This document shows positions 55,701 to 61,421 of a DNA stretch of 64,000 nt, one piece after another (the stretch's first letter is position 1; each line of letters opens with the position of its first letter). Origin of the DNA: Fodinicurvata fenggangensis DSM 21160 (GTDB lineage: Bacteria; Pseudomonadota; Alphaproteobacteria; Kiloniellales; DSM-21159); assembly GCF_000686045.1 (NCBI RefSeq), contig NZ_JMLV01000005.1, forward strand, positions 124,001 to 188,000. The letters run 5' to 3'. The notes below the pieces were generated by a model. It saw only the letters and a list, made by a program, of their open reading frames with translations. It did no database searches and was not told where the DNA came from. Both the position numbers and the translations under genes were made by a program.

Positions 55701-56315
55701 CGCGCCCATAACACGACGCTTTCGGCCGTTGGCCTGGCCCTCTTTTCAGTCCTGCTCTATCGCCTGACGCGGCAGGACGACATGGTCATCGGGATGGGGG
55801 TCGCGGGACGCGAGAAGACCGAGACGGAAGGGCTGATCGGGTTCTTCGTGAACGTCTTGCCGATCCGTGTCCAGCTTGACGCGGAAACGGATCTGGACGC
55901 CTTGATCGACGCGGTTCATCAGAACATCACGGGCGCCCTTGACCGTCAGGACTATCCCTTTGATGCGCTGGTTCGTGCCGTGGCGCCGAAACGCAATTCC
56001 AACCGCCAGCCGCTTGTGAATGTCGTCTTCGAGTACCAACGCTTCGAGGCGCTTGCCCGTGTTGACGAGGACACTGGATTGCCAGTGCTGCGCAACGACC
56101 AGGAGGGATTCCTGCCAAGAAACCTGGACAGCTTCGTCGACAACACCACGGCCAAGCACGACCTTATACTCTTCCTGACCGAAGAGGCGGATCAGGCCCG
56201 CTTTACGCTGGAATATGATACCGACCTGTTCGATGCCGAAACCATGCAACGCTGGTTGACCTTCCTGAACAAGTTCGCCAGCGCGGCAGCTGAAAATTCC
56301 CGCAGGGACAGTTGA
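40740..56315 (+). CDS. Hybrid NRPS-PKS megasynthase: TubC_N-C-A-PCP-C-A-PCP-KS-DH-KR-ACP-ACP-C-A-PCP-C
   Basis: One 5191-residue protein. A TubC_N docking domain (10-65) is followed by C1 (His206; site reads DHLCFDG), A1 (490-1010, pocket Asp-Ala-Leu-Trp-Leu-Gly-Gly-Thr-Phe-Lys, Val-like) and PCP (Ser1058). Then C2 (His1243), A2 (1560-2060, pocket Asp-Val-Trp-His-Phe-Ser-Leu-Val-Asp-Lys, the EntF serine code) and PCP (Ser2131). The PKS part is KS (Cys2362, His2495, His2535), DH (His2804 in EHRLNDHPTLVG, Asp2968 in HPALADSA), KR (GGTGG near 3234; Ser3366, Tyr3379) and tandem ACPs (Ser3514, Ser3608). It ends C3 (His3819), A3 (4135-4640, pocket Asp-Ala-Phe-Phe-Met-Gly-Gly-Thr-Phe-Lys, Val/Ile-like), PCP (Ser4694) and C4 (His4885). 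There is no AT, so malonyl must be loaded in trans. Ser plus a KS-DH-KR cycle should give 4-amino-5-hydroxy-pent-2-enoate. The final C domain works with the A domain of the next protein, whose ATG abuts this stop. Confidence 0.95.
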   Translation: MNIESPIRQRQDALDLLETLAERDIHLSLHENGHDLVFDAPSGAFDEDLKLRARALKHEIIGILREGAEGSKSAHNDPGTGGIIACFPAHPAIEGQWLARRDQPPGDDYHMATCFRLPADTEFEVLKQALECIIARHDALRSTFVEQDGQLFQRVHEQMPIPIARVTAFKELQVELFDLQTGPLVRFGYIEASNGCPPLLGVVVDHLCFDGQSIALLRKELLEELAGGTPQAAIRAERLSKRAHQELAGKRGREATEFWEERHEKLLEAGLPSDPFAGEDNQANRLLWALTSEQAEALETLAQHASKATQTALWSALSIAVIARHKANGAASLGLPFSGRGNGDSQQALGCFANVLPIAITPDMDADFEALLQQVGREILSIMDVQDYPLSRLTQDLSKQSQGPVDLPFDAVSLIEIHEDVEDIDEIDVGAGKFPLLIALVKCRSGTYLAIEHQTAVFSTGWVKRFADRFLTFSCALARDPKQPLGDIELLPAEEQHLLVTEFNATQSDYPQDRGLGELLAQRIDNPESADRVALDDGTSRVTYRELGARLAAISAELDENSVRAGDIVGLAAARGLDSIIAVLGLVWHGAAYLPIDKSLPAKAIAELMAECGARTLLCDSNERDRLSELEGRVQLAGLPKGDGIARDSKAYEAVPAKRSGRDLAYVMFTSGSTGKPKGVLVPNRAVARLVLNNVSLSFGQDDVIAQAASLGFDASTLEIWAALLNGGRLRVVDEDTLFEPNALKAALGKSGVTTMWLTASLFNRIVDDAPASFAPLERLLIGGEALSPIHVRKVMQACPDLTLINGYGPTENTTFTCTHSINADDLSSGTIPIGGPIGNTRAYILDSRGQIAPTDCWGELHAAGDGLALGYSGASERTDKSFVQVGSIAEARLYKTGDRARWRVDGTIEFGGRDDGQVKIRGHRVELQAIEQKFSELEDIRSICVMPLGSGADTFLGAAIAADHDRRDEWIATVSRDLPDYMIPERVVVLDHLPVNASGKVDRKSLHSTIASAEAQSEQPASRSSPSEGLVIALFQNLFAGDEITPASDFFALGGHSLIAMRLAGLIEKEAGFRPRIQDLFAARTVANIAALVDRQKGVTGTGNLPKAERDHFPLSSGQARLWVLQRMQPDLAVYSVPATLQIDGPIDADVLQRALHTLEDRQHALRLRFRSDSGHPDGVSQYLAPGGSWTLRRHRMDEESARNFIASEAARPFDLDDAPMARADLIALAPERHWLMISLHHAICDGWSMPILLQEMAALYEAESTGQAPDLPELERHYEDFASWQHDFLKGPDGQAALARWKERLTPLPEPLDLPTDRPRSAERRFAGGFHDFDFDADSTRLIEETAERHGTTAFSILTALVQLLLHRHCGQNDIPLGMLVAGREQGALDNVIGFFVNTVLVRQTVDPEMRFADHLAATSKTIMDALSDQAVPFEEIVNAVNAPRELSRNPLFDVLVAWQDGIPELGKLGEADLSLVETEFPFAKFDLGFYFWRRHERLQGQIEFDSDLFDRETIEALVGRLNTLCRTALSAADETPVARLAMMPESERTLIERFNATARDLPIERSIPEPFLDQVRETPDAVAVSDELESLTYRQFARRASGIAAELAARSVKPGDVVAVALRRSIDMLAAIHGILLAGAAYSPLDPDHPEQRRRDMLEDLGNGLVITTADLESLFDEGQTLVVDGSEDADIPALAGEPDDLAYVLFTSGSTGRPKGVEIAHRGVLNRILWMQDAFPIGPEDVILQKTPITFDVSVWELFWWSWTGAKLVLPPLGAERDPQQLAETICENGVTTLHFVPSMLATFLFAIESGMVDIDKLSSLRRVFASGEALDAPLVERFNSLLYDRFGTELHNLYGPTEATVDVTWQACSPCMPGNVVPIGKPIANTTAQILTEGLKPLPIGVTGEIVLGGVQIAEGYRNRPELTAEKFPDDPRTPGQRLYRTGDLGRWRRDGTIEYLGRIDHQVKIRGFRIECGEVEAALESHPSLERAPVKPVKVGGLDELHAFILSRDDLSPLELRDYLRGHLPEYMIPARFFVLEHLPLTSSGKVDRKALAGKPLAATKGAATKGATSKGAAAEAAEAKAAPAADSAPQTGLLEAQLAQLWQEVLPDVTPARADGFFDVGGNSLLLLRLFEKIDARWPGKLRIADLFANPSIARQAELLVEQASEPKTAARAPAAEPSLAIDEPIAVIGMAVQLAGAEDIESFWRDISAGRDHVRPLPQSREAETRAFFTAIGMRAPQRFREAAYLESIYDFDAQRFRMAPMDASLLDPEQRLFLETALMALEDAGYGGDALRSQRVGVFAGGGANPAWRLAMEQIAAGKAEQAFALNVPSNIVTRLSFLKDWQGPASVIDTACSSSLVAIHHACRSLRDGSSKVALAGGAKLLVYPPDADTGFAIDSSTARTRAFDAEADGTGVGEGSAIFVLKPLSAAMEAGDHIHAVIRGSAVNQDGASSGASAPNPAMQAEVIRQAASSADIDLSRFSYFEAHGTGTSLGDPIEIDGLARALEGSDRVPGAAFIGSGKGNYGHLDGAAGALGLARAILALRHDHAPPQPYFESPNPKIDFERASVRVPKGLEKLPDRGQARRAGVSSFGLSGINAHLVVEAPPVVAEPGDAPGDASVIYVVALSAGSDAALRDYARKLHHRILGDSSLAVRDIAFTLATGRDGLKHRFATAVQTREELLTQLAELGAGVRQASLANNPGAEEAIAACADTAAEAQEHVLRYLDGAPLSWPDSRKAQRLSLPSAPFVKKACKPDFEAGAQTATSLLQGPLETATAQSFSIAIGDPAFWPVSEHRLNDHPTLVGMAVPALMARATQQLDANHRPVQIADLTWHHPLVESAVPDGKVTLSIFNDGQVEMAGRLKNGKWRVFASAKWNRDGPVPTGNGPDLASVRASATVPVPLEDFTGQYGPVALSDRWNCNLSLHCNPERTSAIKHLRLDDRFHADLEDWLFHPALADSACSIALVDEPLGALPSAVDQITVHGQAGAELFACGQRQSSGKFDVTLFDADSHVPVLTLAGIRFDRAGSADKPGSPEPLKTQWQSTPVTRQDIPAGCLFITDGDFWPVPAACQRLHPDDLNRTSLSAVSYAVLALKPGSDSAGRTAEALRAILRNMNGGLRLVTLGCGGFQLDGDAVAISPDQTAAAGVVLAVAHEEPRLEISYADMAPEAVQDCLGAEFSLKPSQDPVSVYRDGQRCVRKLLPLDAADLSNTAPWPDHGVCIVTGGTGGFAMALAEEMAVGGKLHLSLLGRRDETALDEETRRELERLRDKGIELSLFSCDVADSAALGETLDRVRVELGPITAVVHAAGIADGGFLALRNRAQFDEVLSAKVTGVVNLDRLTRNDPLQAFVMFGSLTAIVGAPGQTAYCAANAFLDGFAQYRRGQGLPALTIDWCALSEQGMAARNNVTLHEGAWVRPTEAVKLWQTALGSSVAQLTMLDPSLLQEAAEAAHESGSHTVSSEIAPSAAVERNVKGRIATIWAETLGYESVDRDDDFFALGGDSISGMQIIDQINSELSLSLTLSDLFTESTVSALAALAARERVGEDREEGAAAESSGAGDDQAIDLERALSEIWAQTLGYDAVAPEDDFYALGGDSITGMQITDRIANELGYEVSLTDLFEHSSVAELREKLSMQSVGRSATGEEIPADAKEAPAAAPLANPREVQREERDPRRAPDLPYYPLALEQLSVMNAAQKGNMETAFNLPHAFVLDETFDIDRLRASIRALTERHEILRTRIIPEGDTWQMDILPAARAMRDLPVDPVREPFEDACPKLVEPFDLENQIPVRWRILSDPSGKTALFFDIHHILADGFTVERLLGELFALYWGEELAPLRYQLRDYAWWSHKEENRERLAAAKSYWQSLYADSLPKLDLPSDRRRPAYHTFKGEISGFELDAGLLAEARSFAADQRVTMFTLVLSTWFLVLSRIAETEDLVISVPVDGRDAAGFNDVAGMMVSLLPLRMQVNGTQTVKDLLARMQDHHGHALRHRAYFLDQLLEDLSPPAAPDRTLLSEVTLSYMNYHTANPQSDRGDVVPQVISLDRHHSKNDIGIFVRDLPERMAITFDYYADLFDRARIEQLGQVFSTTLQRLIRSDAQQVGSIDLLPDNQSGLLRDWETGPSTHVPEDTNLFALFAANARSSPERCAVRDATGAWTYSQLMAEARAIARHLTEAGVKQGDFVALHIERGRQAVAATLGIAAIGAGYVPLDPAYPAERNRFILQDSGASIVLVDDEGKAALADTAEQVAQVRQIAEIPSDDGGFELPLLKDPQTAPAYLMYTSGSTGTPKGVLIEQGAVLHLAVGEDYAGIAPGDVVAQAGPLSFDAATFEIWTTLLRGAEVAVIDRHTLLDPTAFGAALSRFAVSKMFMSVGLFNRQVDHDPASLSGLKVLMIGGDSISKSHARTFMDSCPDTRLMNGYGPTESTTFAVVTPILPSDLSEETECTIIGRPIAHTRTVIRDARGLRAPIGVWGELQIGGERLAREYWRQPELTAERFVPDPDRPGARLYRTGDLARWTRDGRIEFGGRRDNQIKLRGFRIELDEIEHQLRQAPSAKNAVALFHRDGVNGGEIIACIQNGDEAEAISDSDLSSLQAWLGQRLPAYMLPTKWYLIDDIPITENGKVDRKALLDRVLNQVPVDTQGAGADTTPLTPTERLVAEVFSEVFETEINGRDASFAVLGGHSLMAIRIVNRLADRSGKRISMADFFANPTVAALARHIDGLGEAGRVGESGIIPKAPLMDDYPASHAQKRLYLLSQMDANSGAYGMLFALRCGGVLDPDVLQTALRHLIDRHESLRTAFNEHDGVITQRIHPTTPPDVAFTDVSDMADPVREALRLTREEAATPVALDRPPLIRARLIKVGPDEHLLVLVTHHIVGDGWSSRILLRELGALYQAAQRDEEPALAPLPITYKDFAHWQAEQDWSEAADYWREKLKGAPEQITLPTDRQAPEIQSYRGAHAHLMLDPDVLRGLHALARAHNTTLSAVGLALFSVLLYRLTRQDDMVIGMGVAGREKTETEGLIGFFVNVLPIRVQLDAETDLDALIDAVHQNITGALDRQDYPFDALVRAVAPKRNSNRQPLVNVVFEYQRFEALARVDEDTGLPVLRNDQEGFLPRNLDSFVDNTTAKHDLILFLTEEADQARFTLEYDTDLFDAETMQRWLTFLNKFASAAAENSRRDS

Positions 56316-59300
56316 ATGAAGATTGCCGATTTCGAATTTGACGACCTTGACGTCTCGTCCGCAGAGGCGGCAACCAAGACGGATGCAACGATCGGCAGTA
56401 TCGTTGAGCGTTTTGCGGAGACCGTCGCAGGTCATCCCGAGCGTGTTGCCGTGCAGGATGAAGTCGGCAAGCTGACCTATCGCGAACTGGATCACGAAAG
56501 CAACCGGATCGCCCGTTTCATCGAGGAGCTAGACCTCGGCGAAGAGGCGTTGATCGGTGTCATGACCGGGCGGACCCGGCACTATATCATCGCCATACTT
56601 GGTGTCCTCAAGGCTGGCCATGCCTTTGTGCCGCTCGATTCCAATGCGCCGTTGATCCGGCGTGTTTCCATTGTACGGAAAGCTGGCATTCCCCTGGTCC
56701 TGGCAGACAGGGCCCATGTCGGGGATCTGCACCAGTTGCAATGGCGCTGCGAATCACTCGATCACATTCTCTGCCTGGACCATGAGGACATCGATGCGAT
56801 ATCGGAGACGCCCGGATCGCTGATGTCGAGCGAGCTTTGGGATCATCTTGCCGGTGACGATGCCGACAATATTCTTGCCGGCGGCTGGAAGAGCGCCTTT
56901 ACGGGACAGCAGATTTCCCCGGATGTCATGGAGGCCTTTGGTGCCAATGCGCGCAGCAAGGTGGATGGCCTCGTGTCGGAGGAGTCCCGAGTGCTCGAGA
57001 TCGGCTGTGCCTCGGGCGTTACGATGCGGCATGTGGCACCGCTGGTTGGACGCTATGTTGCAACCGATATCTCGCGGCGCAATGTCGAACGGACTGAAAC
57101 CCTGGCGATCGAATCCGGCCTGACCCATGTGATGGGCCGCCAGCTTGCCGCCCACGATGTGGATGTTTTCGAACCGGGGTCCTTCGATCTGGTTATCCTC
57201 AACAGCGTGATCGAGAATTTCCCGGGTTTTGGCTATCTGCGTCAGGTTCTCGAGAAGGTCGCCCGGCTTCTGGCGCCCGGTGGCGCGATTTACCTTGGCA
57301 ATGTCTGGGATGCCGATCGGCGCTATGACTACCTGGCTGACCTGGCGGCCTTTGCGCGCGAAAATGCCGGAAAGGGATATGAGACTCGCCTCGATTTCCT
57401 TGAGGACCTGTTCGTGCCCGAGGCCTTCCTGCAGGACTGGCTTGCCGAGCGGGGCGGCTTTCTATCCCGGCGATCGGCAATCGACGCACCTGGTTTTGAT
57501 CCAGCCCCCTATGCCTTCGACTTCCTTCTCACAACCGATAGCAGCATCGAGGCAAGGCCTGCTCAGAAACGGCGCTACGCCGGCAGGCAACTGGAAGTCT
57601 TCAGCCAGGATGGACCCGCGAGGGAAACGGCTGCCAGTGATCTGGCCTATGTTTTGTTCACCAGTGGCACGACCGGCAATCCGAAAGGGGTGATGATCGA
57701 GCATGGCTCGGTCGTCAATCTGGCCCAGTCCGTCCTGGATACACAGCTTGCGCTCATTGGGCGGAGCGAACCGAGTGCCTGCCTCAACTTGACCTGTGTC
57801 GCGCCGTTTGCCTTTGACGGTTCGGTGGTCCAGATCTTTGCCGCCATCCTGAATGGTCACAGCCTGCATATTCCGGGTTTCGAAACCCGCAGCGATCCAG
57901 AGGCTCTGCATCGTTTCATCGAGGATCACGAGATCGACCAGCTCGATGCCACGCCCAGCCTGTTCCTGCTGTTGCTCGATTACTGGGAGGAAAGTCGTCA
58001 GCGCTGCGGCGCCCGCATGGTCGTGCTGGGGGGCGAGGCCGTTTCGAGCGATCTGGTGGAACGCTTCTTCGCCATCCCGGGCCACAGCGACAGCAAACTG
58101 ATCAATGCTTATGGGCCGACGGAATGCTGTGTTTCGGCCGCCCAATATGTCATGACGGCGCACAATTTCAGGCAGATTCTGTCGCCGCCGATTGGCAGGG
58201 CGATCCAGGGCGTGGCACTCGATATCTGTGACGATCAAGGCAATCTCTTGCCCGATGGCGTGCCGGGTGAAATCCGCATCGGTGGTGCCGGCGTTGCGCG
58301 CGGATACCTGGACGAAGACGCTGAGACCCAAGCGCGCTTCATTACCCGTCCAGACGGCAGCCGCTGGTATCGCAGTGGGGATATCGGCCGACGGCGCAGC
58401 GATGGAGAGATCGTCTTCGTCGGCCGCGAAGACAGGCAGGTCAAGGTGCGGGGCAACCGGCTTGAGCTGGGTGAGATCGAGACTGCACTCAGCAGGCACC
58501 CCCTGGTGCGCAGGGCGAGTGTCAAATTGCGAGAGGCGGACAGTGGCCGCAGCCCCGATATCCTGGCCTATCTCGTCACGGAAGCCGGGTTCGACGTTTC
58601 GGCCTGTCGCGCCCAACTCGAACAGGCGTTGCCAGCCTATATGGTACCCAGCCATTTCATCCTCGTCGAGGATATCCCGCTGACCGCCAACGGGAAGGTC
58701 GATTACGCGAAACTGCCGATGCCGGAAGGTTCTTCCCCAGAGGGAAAATCAAGGCCGGCGAGACCTTTGGCGAACGCCTTGGAGAGACAGGTTGCCGGTC
58801 TGATGGGCGATGTTCTCGATCGTACAGTCGACGACGCCGATGCGGATTTCTTCGAGCTGGGCGGCCATAGCGTTCTGGCCGTGCAGTTTCTTTCCAAGCT
58901 CACGCGCGAGACAGGTGTGAAGATTCCGCTCAGTGACCTGTTCAGCTGTTCAAGCGTCGCCAGGCTTTCTGCGCGCATATCGGAAAGAAGAACGGCGCAA
59001 ACTGCGAAAAGTCCGCTTGTGACGGTCAATTCAAAGGGAACGGCTGTTCCGATGGTCTGTTTCCATCCGGTCGGTGGAAACATTCTCTGTTATCAGGCAC
59101 TGGCGCGCGAACTGGGACCGGACCAACCCATCTACATGGTCGAGGCTTATGGTCTTGAGGAAGGCCAGACCCTCCACCCCACGGTGGAGGAAATGGTTGC
59201 GGCCTATATGCCCTATATCCGTCAAGCCATCCCGGAGGGACCGATTCTCCTTGCGGGGTGGAGTTTCGGCGGATTGCTGGCATACGAGGCTGCCTATCGT

Positions 59301-59816
59301 CTGCAGCAGGCCGGCATAAAGGTGGCCGGGGTTTTCCTGTTCGATGCTGTTGCGGTGCCTGACGCCGTCCGCGAGATTCTGCGCAAGGATGAGGCCGAAT
59401 ACCTTGCCGACATGTTTGCCGAACTTGGCCTTGTCGAAGCAAGCGAGCTCAGGCCACTGACGCCGGAAAAGCGCATTGATCTTCTGCTTGAACGCGCCAA
59501 GGATTCGGAGCTTCTGCCCAAGGATGCCGATCGCGGCGTGATCCGGCGTCTGCTGGCCGTTTTTCAGAACAACGCCCTTGCGGCAGTCCATTACATCCCG
59601 CCGAAGCTGGAGGATATCGATGTGCTGCTGATCCGCCCGTTGACTGTAAGCCGGTCTGCACCCGGCATCGAGGGGGATGACTACAACGGCTGGCAACAAT
59701 TCGCGGGTGAGAATGTGAGGCTGGAATGGGTTCCGGGAACCCATGGATCAATCATGTTCGATCCGGACATAGCCAATGTCGCAGCCTCTATCCGTGAACA
59801 ATTGATGCAAGACTGA
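56316..59816 (+). CDS. NRPS termination protein: A domain interrupted by a methyltransferase, PCP, thioesterase
   Basis: The 1166-residue protein has no C domain; the one it needs ends the previous protein. The A domain starts with a1 (KLTYRELDHESNRIA) and a2 (LKAGHAFVPLDSNAP, near 98-112). A SAM-dependent methyltransferase follows (about 195-410, motif I VLEIGCASGVTMRH near 226), and only then a3 (LFTSGTTGNPKG, near 447). So the insert is between a2 and a3. The A domain ends at Lys794 in ANGKVDYAKLP; the pocket residues do not give me a clear substrate. PCP Ser852 lies in ELGGHSVLAVQFL. The type I thioesterase (905-1160) has GWSFGG with Ser983 and a His in GTHGS. It should add a methylated last residue and release the product, probably by lactone formation. 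The inserted domain probably N-methylates, by analogy with thalassospiramide N-methyl-Tyr. Confidence 0.93.
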   Translation: MKIADFEFDDLDVSSAEAATKTDATIGSIVERFAETVAGHPERVAVQDEVGKLTYRELDHESNRIARFIEELDLGEEALIGVMTGRTRHYIIAILGVLKAGHAFVPLDSNAPLIRRVSIVRKAGIPLVLADRAHVGDLHQLQWRCESLDHILCLDHEDIDAISETPGSLMSSELWDHLAGDDADNILAGGWKSAFTGQQISPDVMEAFGANARSKVDGLVSEESRVLEIGCASGVTMRHVAPLVGRYVATDISRRNVERTETLAIESGLTHVMGRQLAAHDVDVFEPGSFDLVILNSVIENFPGFGYLRQVLEKVARLLAPGGAIYLGNVWDADRRYDYLADLAAFARENAGKGYETRLDFLEDLFVPEAFLQDWLAERGGFLSRRSAIDAPGFDPAPYAFDFLLTTDSSIEARPAQKRRYAGRQLEVFSQDGPARETAASDLAYVLFTSGTTGNPKGVMIEHGSVVNLAQSVLDTQLALIGRSEPSACLNLTCVAPFAFDGSVVQIFAAILNGHSLHIPGFETRSDPEALHRFIEDHEIDQLDATPSLFLLLLDYWEESRQRCGARMVVLGGEAVSSDLVERFFAIPGHSDSKLINAYGPTECCVSAAQYVMTAHNFRQILSPPIGRAIQGVALDICDDQGNLLPDGVPGEIRIGGAGVARGYLDEDAETQARFITRPDGSRWYRSGDIGRRRSDGEIVFVGREDRQVKVRGNRLELGEIETALSRHPLVRRASVKLREADSGRSPDILAYLVTEAGFDVSACRAQLEQALPAYMVPSHFILVEDIPLTANGKVDYAKLPMPEGSSPEGKSRPARPLANALERQVAGLMGDVLDRTVDDADADFFELGGHSVLAVQFLSKLTRETGVKIPLSDLFSCSSVARLSARISERRTAQTAKSPLVTVNSKGTAVPMVCFHPVGGNILCYQALARELGPDQPIYMVEAYGLEEGQTLHPTVEEMVAAYMPYIRQAIPEGPILLAGWSFGGLLAYEAAYRLQQAGIKVAGVFLFDAVAVPDAVREILRKDEAEYLADMFAELGLVEASELRPLTPEKRIDLLLERAKDSELLPKDADRGVIRRLLAVFQNNALAAVHYIPPKLEDIDVLLIRPLTVSRSAPGIEGDDYNGWQQFAGENVRLEWVPGTHGSIMFDPDIANVAASIREQLMQD

Positions 59817-59882
59817 CCATCAGGGCGGGGCAGGGGGCTTGTCTGGCCATTCCCGGTCCCTGGGCGGGCATGGCCCTCGTTC

Positions 59883-60653
59883 TCAACTCCACGGAACAGA
59901 GGAGGGATCAAGCTGGGTACGCCCGGGAAGGGTTACCCCCAGCCATCCCTGGGCGCCCGGCCACACAAGGGTGCGGTACTGGGCGAAATTGCGGTAGCGA
60001 AGAACAAAAACGCCTTCCTGTCTTTCGATGGATGAGGGCGTGTAGATCGAAAGCGGTGTCATCATGCCTGTCGTGAGAGTCTTGGCGAGGCTCTCGCGTG
60101 CGACCCATATCAGCGTTGCCGCCGCGGCTTCCTCGAGTTCCAGATCATCCAGCAAGCGTCTTTCTTCCGGGGTGAGTTCGGAAAGAACAGGTTCGATTTC
60201 GGCCCGGGTCGGCTGATCAATATCGAGTCCCATTGGATGGGCACGATGGAAAGCAAGAGCTGCGGCGTACCTGGCCGAATGCGAAATGGAAATACCTGTT
60301 TCGCCAACACCTGGACTCGTGGCGGCAATGACGGGCTGTTCGAACACACCGGATGCAATGGAGACGTCGCGCGGGTCAAGCCCCTTGTGGTGCGCCCCTA
60401 TCGCCAGCTTTGCCGCCAAACGTCCTGTCGCAAAGCTTTGCCTGCGTTTGCTGTGCTCAAGCGCCTGCAAACGGCTCAACTCATCCGCATGCAAATTGGC
60501 GGCCATCAGCTCGCCGAGCCTGTCTTCGCTCAGGTGATCAAGCGGGATGACCGCCAATGTCGCGCGCAGGAGTTCGTCTTCGGCAAAGGCGGTGTCGATC
60601 CTGTCCCGCTGCATGACAAGCGAATGGATCCTGATGGCTTTCTGGCCTTCCAT
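59883..60653 (-). CDS. Sfp-type 4'-phosphopantetheinyl transferase
   Basis: The 256-residue protein carries the family signatures: GRLAAKLAIG early on, ISISHSARYAAALAF, the Mg-binding MGLDIDQP and WVARESLAKTL, in which Arg takes the place of the usual Lys of the K-E-S motif. Sfp-type enzymes attach the phosphopantetheine arm to carrier proteins. The neighbouring cluster has seven carrier domains that need it (Ser1007 and Ser525 of the first two proteins, five in the megasynthase), plus one in the termination protein. The gene converges with the termination synthetase gene 66 bases away. The ATG at 60653 has only a weak ribosome site; Met14 (60614) is a less likely start. A strong terminator lies just upstream, so it must have its own promoter. 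Confidence 0.9.
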   Translation of the reverse strand: MEGQKAIRIHSLVMQRDRIDTAFAEDELLRATLAVIPLDHLSEDRLGELMAANLHADELSRLQALEHSKRRQSFATGRLAAKLAIGAHHKGLDPRDVSIASGVFEQPVIAATSPGVGETGISISHSARYAAALAFHRAHPMGLDIDQPTRAEIEPVLSELTPEERRLLDDLELEEAAAATLIWVARESLAKTLTTGMMTPLSIYTPSSIERQEGVFVLRYRNFAQYRTLVWPGAQGWLGVTLPGRTQLDPSSVPWS

Positions 60654-60691
60654 TGCGCGTCACCGTGGCGAATGTCTGTCCATTCGAAATA

Positions 60692-60723
60692 AAGAATGCC
60701 CAAAGCATGCTTTGGGCATTCTT
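60692..60723 (-). terminator. Strong palindromic terminator after the DUF697/SPFH gene set
   Basis: Bases 60692-60723 form a perfect 32-base palindrome: AAGAATGCCCAAAG and CTTTGGGCATTCTT around CATG. On the minus strand the stem is followed by a T-rich tail (TATTTCG), a good intrinsic terminator 31 bases after the stop of the DUF697 gene. It insulates that gene set from the phosphopantetheinyl transferase gene and marks the right border of the biosynthetic cluster. Confidence 0.85.
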
Positions 60724-60754
60724 GAAAGCCGTATCGGCAGGTGGGCCGGACAAA

Positions 60755-61315
60755 TCAGGCCTTGGCTGCTGCCGCCCCGCCCGTCGCCTTTGAGGTCGTC
60801 TTCTCGCCTTTGACGAATTCCGAAGCCTTGCGCTTGCCGTCTGCGAACTCGTCCTGGAAACGGTCCTTCATTTCCTCGGCATCGAAATCCTCAACCGTAC
60901 CGCCTCTGGAAAAGTGCCACGCAAAGACACGGCCCAATGCATAGGTGCAGGCAGCGGCAAAGGTCGGCATGGCGACAAAGCCAAAGATCGTGCCAACAAC
61001 GGGGACACGACGGATCAGGCTTGCCGTTACAAGGCCAACACCCGACACCGGAAGAACCGTTGCAACCAGTGTTGCGATCGAATTCTTGATGGCGTTTTCA
61101 GAGAAGGGCACACCGTAAATGTCGCAAAGCTGGGAAATCATCCGCAGCTGGATGGTGCTGCTTGCCGCCATCTCGAGAAAGGGAATTGGAACAAGACCAC
61201 CGACTGCAGCATAGGCGCTGTGGCGATGGATACTGTTGCGAGCCTGGTCATGAAGCTCGTCAGATCCTGTGACGGTGACTTCTTCCGTTTGTTCGGTGTT
61301 TTCTTCTTCGCTCAT
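60755..61315 (-). CDS. DUF697 (YcjF-like) membrane protein
   Basis: This 186-residue protein matches the DUF697 pattern: GLVPIPFLEMAASSTIQLRM, DIYGVPFSENAIKNSIATLV and a C-terminal phrase FAAACTYALGRVFAWHF. Two hydrophobic hairpins are likely (about 40-60 and 85-130). The last 50 residues are charged and Ala/Lys-rich (ending KATGGAAAAKA). In other bacteria DUF697 proteins go with GTPases such as YcjX and with membrane stress. The ATG at 61315 follows AAAAGGGG. It is the last gene of a four-gene minus-strand set and is a paralogue of the protein at 63111-63617. Confidence 0.82.
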   Translation of the reverse strand: MSEEENTEQTEEVTVTGSDELHDQARNSIHRHSAYAAVGGLVPIPFLEMAASSTIQLRMISQLCDIYGVPFSENAIKNSIATLVATVLPVSGVGLVTASLIRRVPVVGTIFGFVAMPTFAAACTYALGRVFAWHFSRGGTVEDFDAEEMKDRFQDEFADGKRKASEFVKGEKTTSKATGGAAAAKA

Positions 61316-61421
61316 GCTTGCCCCTTTTCAAGTGTCCGTTGGCCGGTGGTCACAATATTCTGATATCTGATAGAGTTATAAGGTACTTCAATTCGAAGTC
61401 CATCGCAAATTGCGCGTGCAA

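Noticed and set aside
35107-60653. Interpretation as a siderophore cluster, suggested by EntF-like C domains and the EntF-like Ser code
   Set aside because: No TonB receptor, aryl-acid starter genes, hydroxylase or iron-box-like control was found in the window, and the KS-DH-KR and A-MT-TE parts fit a thalassospiramide-type lipopeptide better.
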